Part shown: piece after piece, positions 56,793-64,000 of the stretch
Layout of the letters: the number at the start of each line of letters is the position of its first letter
Position numbering within the stretch: the first letter of the stretch is position 1
Origin: Pseudomonas sp. R37(2017)
GTDB taxonomy: Bacteria; Pseudomonadota; Gammaproteobacteria; Pseudomonadales; Pseudomonadaceae
Assembly: GCF_002113375.1 (NCBI RefSeq)
Contig: NZ_NEHO01000002.1
Coordinates: forward strand, 248,001 to 312,000
Direction: 5' to 3'
DNA: 64,000 bases
Made by a program: the position numbers and the translations under genes
The notes under the pieces: generated by a model
What the model was told of the DNA's origin: nothing
What the model saw: the letters and a program-made list of their open reading frames with translations, nothing else
Databases searched by the model: none

Positions 56793-57908
56793 ATGTCGGC
56801 CACCAAGAAGCCAGTAAACACTCCATTGCATCTGCTCCAACAACTCTCGGGCAGCTTGCTCGAGCATCTGGAAACCGCTTGTTCCGAAGCCTTGGCTGAT
56901 GCTGAAAAACTGCTCGCCAAACTGGAAAAGCAGCGCGGAAAAGCGCAAGAAAAACTGCACAAGTCCCGCACCAAATTGCAGGACGCTGCGGCGGCCGGAA
57001 AAGCCAAGGCACAAGCCAAGGCCAAGGCCGCAGTGGCTGATCTTGAGGAACTGCTCGACGCCCTCAAGGATCGTCAGTCGGAAACCCGCGGCTACATTCT
57101 GCAACTCAAGCGCGATGCCCAGGAAAGCCTGAAACTGGCCCAGGGCGTTGGTCGTGTACAAGAGGCTGTCGGCAAGGCGTTGTCCCTGCGTGCGGCCAAG
57201 CCAGCCGCGGCTCCTGCGAAGAAAGCCGCCGCCAAACCGGTTGCTGCAAAAGCACCGGCCAAGCCTGCTGCTGCCAAGCCAGTCGCTGCCAAACCAGTAG
57301 CGAAAACTGCAGCTGCCAAACCTGCTGCAAAACCGGCTGCGAGAAAACCGGCTGCTGCCAGCGCCGCAAAACCCGCTGCTAAAACCACAACTGCCAAGCC
57401 AGCCGCTGCACGACCTGCTGCTGCAAAAACAGCTGCTGCCAAACCAGCCGTGGCTAAAACCGCCGCCGCCAAACCGGCTGCAAAACCAGCGGCAAAACCG
57501 GCCGCTAAACCGGCTGTCCGGACTGCTGCTGCAAAACCTGCCGCCAAGCCGGCGGCCAAACCCGTCGCTGCAAAACCAGCAGCCAAGCCAGCGGCAAAAC
57601 CTGCTGTAAAAGCGGCTGCCAAACCTGCTGCCAAGCCAGCCGCAAAACCAGCTGCAGCCAAACCAGCGGCCGCCAAGCCGGCAGCTGCCAAGCCAGTTGC
57701 AGCCAAACCTGCTGCTGCAAAACCAGCGGCCAAACCTGCAGTGAGAAAGCCGGTTGCCGCCAAGCCAGCCGCCGCACCTGTTGCCAAGCCAGTCGTTCCA
57801 GCTGCGCCAGCAACACCTGCTCCGGCAGTCACTACCTCGACAGCCGCGCCAGCACCAGCGCCTGCCGCAACGTCGAGCGTTGTAACCACCCCAACCAGCG
57901 CTTCCTAA
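56793..57908 (+). CDS. algP: Histone H1-like alginate regulatory protein AlgP
   Basis: 371 residues. The N-terminal ~110 form a helical domain (NTPLHLLQQLSGSLLEHLETACSEALADAEKLLAKLEKQ..). The C-terminal ~230 are almost only K, A, P and some V/T/R, built of degenerate AAKPAA units like eukaryotic histone H1 tails. AlgP (AlgR3) binds DNA and affects algD expression in P. aeruginosa. The repeat DNA (GCNAAACCNGCN) is known there for length instability. AGGAGG ribosome site. Its last bases overlap the convergent TIGR02444 gene by 4 bp. Confidence 0.94.
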   Translation: MSATKKPVNTPLHLLQQLSGSLLEHLETACSEALADAEKLLAKLEKQRGKAQEKLHKSRTKLQDAAAAGKAKAQAKAKAAVADLEELLDALKDRQSETRGYILQLKRDAQESLKLAQGVGRVQEAVGKALSLRAAKPAAAPAKKAAAKPVAAKAPAKPAAAKPVAAKPVAKTAAAKPAAKPAARKPAAASAAKPAAKTTTAKPAAARPAAAKTAAAKPAVAKTAAAKPAAKPAAKPAAKPAVRTAAAKPAAKPAAKPVAAKPAAKPAAKPAVKAAAKPAAKPAAKPAAAKPAAAKPAAAKPVAAKPAAAKPAAKPAVRKPVAAKPAAAPVAKPVVPAAPATPAPAVTTSTAAPAPAPAATSSVVTTPTSAS

Positions 57909-58369
57909 GTGCCGGTTACCGCGACGCGCAGCTGATGCAGCGCGTCGCGGTGCAGGTGGGCGGTACCCGCCGCCGCACCTTCCAGCCAGGCCGATAGATC
58001 GGTCCGGGCATCTTGCGGCCAACTCTGCGTCGCACTCTCGAGCCGCAACAACAGATGCCGCTCGGCTTCCAGCTCCAGTGCTTTCAATTGCTCGCGCAGG
58101 TTGTGCAAATCGGCGTCTACCATGGCTGTGGCCTTCCATTGTGTGCGCAAGGCTCGCAACGGAAGCACGACATCGCTGTCCCAAGGGGCGGCCACACTGC
58201 GCAGTTGCTGCAAGCGCTGCTCATTGCAGGCCACGCCTCGTTGTCCCAGCCAGGCAGCACACAGCAGCAGACACACGTTGACCCCCGCCGACTGCAATTG
58301 CAGGCATGCCTGCTCAACGCCCGGTCGGGCATAGGTGCTCAGGGAAAAGCTCCACAGGTCAGAGGACAT
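57905..58369 (-). CDS. TIGR02444 family protein
   Basis: 154 residues: MSSDLWSFSLSTYARPGVEQACLQLQSAGVNVCLLLCAAWLGQRG is the TIGR02444/DUF2390 signature; the rest is predicted helical. Conserved hypothetical protein in Pseudomonas and relatives, function unknown. Divergent from the ABC-F gene (50 bp), convergent with algP and overlapping its stop codon. Confidence 0.88.
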   Translation of the reverse strand: MSSDLWSFSLSTYARPGVEQACLQLQSAGVNVCLLLCAAWLGQRGVACNEQRLQQLRSVAAPWDSDVVLPLRALRTQWKATAMVDADLHNLREQLKALELEAERHLLLRLESATQSWPQDARTDLSAWLEGAAAGTAHLHRDALHQLRVAVTGT

Positions 58370-58419
58370 AGTGCTACTCGCGCCAGTTGCGAGCGAAGCT
58401 GGTAGACTCCGCCGCCATT

Positions 58420-60329
<1,910 letters not shown>

Positions 60330-60330
<1 letters not shown>

Positions 60331-60911
60331 TGGATGCCTTCAAGCTGCCGCTGCCGGTGGAGTGGGCGGAGCCGATCTGGCTTGGCGTGCAAATTTTGCT
60401 GATCCTGCTCGCCGGCTATTTCACCCAGCGCTTCGTTGCCAAAGGCCTGACCCGCCTCGGTGAGCGTTACCCGTTCCCACCGCAGCTGATGATGCCGCTG
60501 CGGGGCGGTTTGCGCTGGCTGATCATGGGCAGCGCGCTGATTTTCGTCCTGGAGCGGCTCGGTGTATCGGCCACAGTGCTCTGGACTGCGTTGTCCGGTT
60601 TTGTCGCGGTCGCGGCGGTGGCGTTTTTCGCCATGTGGAGCGTGCTGTCAAACCTGCTGTGCGCGATCCTGATCTTTACCGTCGGCCCGTTCCGCCTGGG
60701 TGACGTGGTCGAGTTGGTGGACACCACCGACAAGCCCGGCGTCAAAGGCCGGGTGGTGGCGATCAACCTCCTTTACACCACGCTGATCGAGGCCGAAGAG
60801 CTCGGCACAGGCAGCGCCATGGTGCAGGTGCCCAACAGTCTGTTCTTCCAGCGTTCGGTGCGGCGCTGGCGCGGGACGGAAGTGTTTCCTTCCAGCGGGT
60901 TTGAAAAGTAA
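60330..60911 (+). CDS. Small MscS-like mechanosensitive channel
   Basis: 193 residues. Three membrane segments (about 15-35, 60-80, 85-115) and an MscS-type beta domain: LSGFVAVAAVAFFAMWSVLSNLLCAILIFTVGPFRLGDVVEL contains the pore-lining helix and the FRLGDVVE start of the soluble domain. Shorter than E. coli MscS (286) and lacking most of the C-terminal cage. ATG shares a base with the yheS stop (TGATG), so it is translationally coupled to a ribosome factor, an odd pair. Confidence 0.88.
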
Positions 60912-60937
60912 GCCTTCTATTGCCTGTCAGATTGCTT

Positions 60938-61030
60938 TCGCGAGCAGGCTCGCTCCCACCGTTGATCTTCAGTGGACACAAATTTTGTGAGCGCCTGACA
61001 GCCCATGTGGGAGCGAGCCTGCTCGCGAAG
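60938..61030. repeat. REPIN doublet
   Basis: TTCGCGAGCAGGCTCGCTCCCACCG and inverted TGTGGGAGCGAGCCTGCTCGCGAAGGGG, between the MscS-like and lysE-type genes. Confidence 0.85.
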
Positions 61031-61147
61031 GGGCCCGCCGCCGCGAACGCTGGTCGGCAACCCTTGTGTCCTGCAAAAAATCGGTAGTCATCGGCCCAAA
61101 GCCGCATTAGCTTAGACGTCTGTCACGAGTCTGAGTCGAGGTGTGCA

Positions 61148-61780
61148 ATGGAGCTTCAAACATGGCTGGCGTTTTTTGCCGCCTGCTGGGTGATCAGTCT
61201 GTCCCCCGGTGCCGGCGCCATTGCGTCGATGTCCAGTGGTCTGCAGTACGGCTTCTGGCGCGGTTATTGGAACGCCCTGGGCCTGCAGTTGGGCCTGGCT
61301 TTGCAGATCGCCATTGTCGGTGCCGGTGTGGGCGCGATTCTTACAGCGTCGGCCACAGCCTTCTACGCGATCAAATGGTTCGGCGTGGCGTATCTGGTCT
61401 ATCTCGCCATCAAGCAATGGCGCGCGCTGCCCAGCGACATGAGCGATGACGCGGCCGTGCGCCAGATCGGCAAGCCGATGGCCCTGGTGTTCCGTGGCTT
61501 CCTGGTGAACGTCAGCAACCCCAAGGCGCTGGTGTTCATGCTGGCGGTGTTGCCGCAGTTCATCGATCCCCATGCTCCGCTGCTGATTCAGTATCTGGTG
61601 ATCGGCGTGACCATGATCTGTGTCGACCTGATCGTCATGGCCGGCTACACCGGTCTGGCGTCCAGGGTGCTGCGTATGCTGCGTACACCGAAACAGCAAA
61701 AACGCATGAACCGGACCTTTGCCGGGCTGTTCATTGGCGCGGCGGCGTTTATGGCTACGTTGCGCAGAGCCGCAGTCTGA
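61148..61780 (+). CDS. LysE/RhtB family amino-acid exporter
   Basis: 210-residue inner-membrane protein with about six hydrophobic segments. The signature ISLSPGAGAIASMSSGLQYGFWRGYWNALGLQLG (SPGP-like G-rich motif) and GFLVNVSNPKALVFMLAVLPQF are typical of LysE/RhtB/homoserine-threonine exporters. Substrate unknown. Followed by a terminator. Confidence 0.92.
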   Translation: MELQTWLAFFAACWVISLSPGAGAIASMSSGLQYGFWRGYWNALGLQLGLALQIAIVGAGVGAILTASATAFYAIKWFGVAYLVYLAIKQWRALPSDMSDDAAVRQIGKPMALVFRGFLVNVSNPKALVFMLAVLPQFIDPHAPLLIQYLVIGVTMICVDLIVMAGYTGLASRVLRMLRTPKQQKRMNRTFAGLFIGAAAFMATLRRAAV

Positions 61781-61795
61781 ATCGGCTGAAACCCG

Positions 61796-61825
61796 AAAAG
61801 GCGACCCAAGCGGTCGCCTTTTTTA
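61796..61825 (+). terminator. Rho-independent terminator of the LysE-type gene
   Basis: AAAAGGCGACC-CAAGC-GGTCGCCTTTTTT, 15 bp after the stop. Confidence 0.9.
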
Positions 61826-61942
61826 TTGGAGTATCAGTACCTTGGAATACCTGCGATGTCGCGGGAAGTCCCGACAACACTTGAGCGAAACCGGCTGGGC
61901 GTTAACAATATGTAACTTCGTTTTTCACATTGAGATTCATTC

Positions 61943-63841
61943 ATGGTTGCCCCCTCCCGTTTTCTGGCCTGGCTGGTGCTGCCGCTGTTCGCGGTGTGCA
62001 GCTTTCAGTCACTGGCCGCACCTGCCGAAGGTGCGCCGCAGGCGCTGCACTTGCTCGATTACATCGGCGCGGATTACCCGGACACGGTGCAGGCGGGCAG
62101 CATCATGGACCAGGCCGGATTTCACGCGCAGCAAGAGTCGGTCAAGACGCTGGGAAGTTTGATGGCGGGCCTGCCGGCCAAACCGGAAAAAACTGCACTG
62201 GAGCAAAGCCTGGTCACGCTGGGGAATTCAATCGGCGCCCGTCAGGACGGTGCCGACGTCACTCGCCAGGCCCGGCAACTGGGTGCGAAGCTGGCCGTGG
62301 CCTATGAAGTCAGTCAGGCCCCGATCATTACGCCAGACCCGTCGCGTGGGGCGCCGCTGTACGCTCAGCATTGTTCGGTCTGCCATGGCGACACGGGCGC
62401 CGGAGACGGCCCGGCAGGTGTCGGCATGACGCCAGCGCCATCCAATCTGCGCGATGCCGCGCGGCTGGATCGACTAAGTCTCTACGCGCTCTACGGCGCC
62501 TTGGGCCAGGGCATTGAAGGTACGGACATGCCAGCCTTTGCCGACCAACTGGATGATCGCCAGCGTTGGGACCTGGCCACCTACATCGCCAGCTTCAGTG
62601 TCGACCCGGCGACAGCCCAGGCTGAGAAGACCTACAACATTGCCGACCTGGCTCGTCGGACCCCGGCCGAAGTGCAGGCTGTAGAAGGCCCGCAAGCCGC
62701 CGCGACGTTTCGTGCCCAGCGCGCGCAGCCACCGCAGGCCAAGCGTGGCCCGGCACAATTGCTCGACTACACCGCAGCCACGCTGGACAAGAGCGTCGCG
62801 GCGTATCGCGCCGGCGAGCACGACCAGGCTTATGACTTATCGGTAGCGGCGTATCTGGAAGGCTTCGAGCTGGTCGAAAGCTCGCTGGACAACATTGACG
62901 CCAACGTCCGTAAAGACACCGAAAAATCCCTGATGGCCTACCGTCAGTCGTTACAGGATGGCCTGCCGGTGACAGACGTCGAGCAGCGTCTGGACGCGGC
63001 CAAGGCCAAGTTGAAGGCGTCAGCCGATCTGTTGGGCAGCGACGGTTTGAGCTGGTCGCTGAGTTACATCTCCGGCTTGCTGATTCTGCTGCGCGAAGGC
63101 CTGGAAGCGATTCTGGTGCTGGCGGCGATCCTGGCTTTCCTGCGTAACACGGGTCAGCAGGCGGCGGTGCGCAGCGTCAACGTCGGTTGGGGCCTGGCCT
63201 TTCTGGCGGGGCTGGGTACCTGGGCGCTGGCAGCCTATGTGATTGATGTCAGCGGCTCGCAGCGTGAATTGCTGGAAGGCGCGACAGCGCTGTTTGCCAG
63301 CGTCATGGTGTTGTGGCTGGGCGTGTGGATGCATGACCGTCGTCACGCGGCGGCCTGGCAGGATTACATCAAGACCAGCCTGGTGGGCGGCGGCGGGCGT
63401 TTCGGCTTCGCGATCCTGGCGTTTTTCTCGGTGTATCGCGAACTGTTCGAAGTGATCCTGTTCTACGAAACCCTGTGGCTGCAGGCGGGGCCAGCGGGGC
63501 ATAACGCGGTGCTGGCCGGTGGGGCCACGGCGCTGGTGCTGCTGATCGGCCTGGCCTGGGTGATTTTGCGCGGTTCGGCGAAGCTGCCGCTGGCGCTATT
63601 CTTCAGCATCAACGCTGGTCTGTTGTGCGCCTTGTCGGTGGTGTTTGCCGGACATGGCGTGAAAGCGCTGCAGGAAGCCGGGATCTTCGGCACTCGGCCT
63701 GTGCCGTTCTTTGAATTCGACTGGCTGGGGATCCACGCCGATGCCTATTCGCTGAGTGCCCAGGCTGTGGCGATCCTTGCGATTGTCCTGCTTTATGGGC
63801 GTAGTCGGGTGGCTGAGCGGCAGCGGGTGCAGGTTTCTTGA
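61943..63841 (+). CDS. Cytochrome c - FTR1 iron permease fusion
   Basis: 632 residues. Signal peptide 1-25, periplasmic N-terminal part with a haem-c motif CSVCH (Cys144, Cys147, His148) and probable Met ligand in GTDMPAF, then a helical stretch and a C-terminal FTR1 membrane domain. Iron-permease motifs are REGLE at Arg384 (LREGLEAILVL) and a second RELFE at about Arg499 (YRELFEVIL). The cytochrome part may oxidise Fe(II) and pass Fe(III) to the permease, replacing the separate EfeO/EfeB proteins. Inference. Weak ribosome site; TTGAGATTCATTC at the start resembles half a Fur box. The 3' neighbour is a REPIN. Confidence 0.92.
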   Translation: MVAPSRFLAWLVLPLFAVCSFQSLAAPAEGAPQALHLLDYIGADYPDTVQAGSIMDQAGFHAQQESVKTLGSLMAGLPAKPEKTALEQSLVTLGNSIGARQDGADVTRQARQLGAKLAVAYEVSQAPIITPDPSRGAPLYAQHCSVCHGDTGAGDGPAGVGMTPAPSNLRDAARLDRLSLYALYGALGQGIEGTDMPAFADQLDDRQRWDLATYIASFSVDPATAQAEKTYNIADLARRTPAEVQAVEGPQAAATFRAQRAQPPQAKRGPAQLLDYTAATLDKSVAAYRAGEHDQAYDLSVAAYLEGFELVESSLDNIDANVRKDTEKSLMAYRQSLQDGLPVTDVEQRLDAAKAKLKASADLLGSDGLSWSLSYISGLLILLREGLEAILVLAAILAFLRNTGQQAAVRSVNVGWGLAFLAGLGTWALAAYVIDVSGSQRELLEGATALFASVMVLWLGVWMHDRRHAAAWQDYIKTSLVGGGGRFGFAILAFFSVYRELFEVILFYETLWLQAGPAGHNAVLAGGATALVLLIGLAWVILRGSAKLPLALFFSINAGLLCALSVVFAGHGVKALQEAGIFGTRPVPFFEFDWLGIHADAYSLSAQAVAILAIVLLYGRSRVAERQRVQVS

Positions 63842-63884
63842 ACAGCACTCGCTGGATCGGATACTCACGCGGCTAGCCCGCAAA

Positions 63885-63999
63885 CTGTAGGAGCGGGTGC
63901 CCGCTTGCGGCAAGCTCGCGATGGACGTCAACGATGACACAGGCAACCTGACACTCCACGGTGTCTGGTCTTCCATCGCGAGCATGCTCGCTCCTACAA
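63885..63999. repeat. Compound REPIN, hybrid left arm
   Basis: Left arm CTGTAGGAGCGGGTGCCCGCTTGCGG continuing as CAAGCTCGCGATGG, right arm CATCGCGAGCATGCTCGCTCCTACAA. Same hybrid left arm as at 42205 but with a different core. Confidence 0.85.
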
Positions 64000-64000
64000 G

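Noticed and set aside
57092-57889. 265-residue glycine/alanine-rich frame antisense to algP
   Set aside because: Arises from the KPAA repeat DNA read backwards; low complexity, no ribosome site.

Overview
The window is about 64 kb of core chromosome from a Pseudomonas, most likely of the fluorescens group. The gene order algC-dut-coaBC-radC-rpmBG-kauB-pauB4-dadR/dadA/dadX-pauR-cycB-xpt-rep-yifB-glnK/amtB-xerC-dapF-lysA-cyaY-cyaA-argH-algR-hemCDXY-dsbB-algQ-algP follows, from memory, the P. aeruginosa PAO1 segment around PA5322 to PA5250. GC-rich codon use, algQ/algP/algR, sutA and many REP doublets (REPINs) built on GCGAGC(A/C)(T/G)GCTCGC fit this assignment. I see no tRNA, rRNA, CRISPR array or insertion sequence.

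Layout. 1-6 kb: nucleotide-sugar, dUTP and CoA metabolism (algC, dut, coaBC), radC, a peptide-binding protein, and ribosomal proteins L28/L33. 6-19 kb: polyamine and D-amino-acid catabolism (kauB, pauB4, pauR, dadA-ridA-dadX with divergent dadR), with a sugar/drug-type MFS carrier, a phospholipase D lipoprotein and a MocR regulator facing a DUF1127 gene. 19-30.9 kb: cytochrome c5, an acetyl-CoA hydrolase-family protein, xpt, rep, a GGDEF-EAL protein, a MATE pump with divergent LysR regulator, and yifB/comM. 30.9-33.2 kb: a small accessory pocket between yifB and ubiK. It holds a GNAT acetyltransferase with a 56-residue partner, a HigA-type antitoxin with no visible HigB, and a BRO-N protein. 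33.2-36.7 kb: ubiK, then glnK-amtB behind a sigma-54 promoter with two NtrC-like sites, yjbQ and sutA. 36.8-42.9 kb: a tight minus-strand operon lptM-lysA-dapF-DUF484-xerC-HAD facing cyaY-DUF1289-rnk. 42.9-49 kb: class I adenylate cyclase, small proteins, a GST and argH. 49.4-54.4 kb: algR followed by hemC-hemD-hemX-hemY. 54.7-64 kb: dsbB-type protein, algQ, an FKBP isomerase, the lysine/alanine/proline-rich algP, an ABC-F ATPase with an overlapping MscS-like channel, a LysE exporter, and a cytochrome c-FTR1 iron permease fusion.

The genes link up in several places. Polyamine carbon passes through PauB4 and KauB under PauR. D-alanine is handled by DadA and DadX under DadR. Nitrogen status reaches GlnK/AmtB through NtrC and sigma-54. 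CyaA-made cAMP may act through a Crp/Vfr-like site in front of algR, which here has no adjacent algZ/fimS sensor gene. The least ordinary material is the accessory pocket at 30.9-33.2 kb, the repeat-based leaders of pauR and of the BRO-N gene, the phased half-sites in front of the MocR gene, and compound REPINs whose arms look exchanged.
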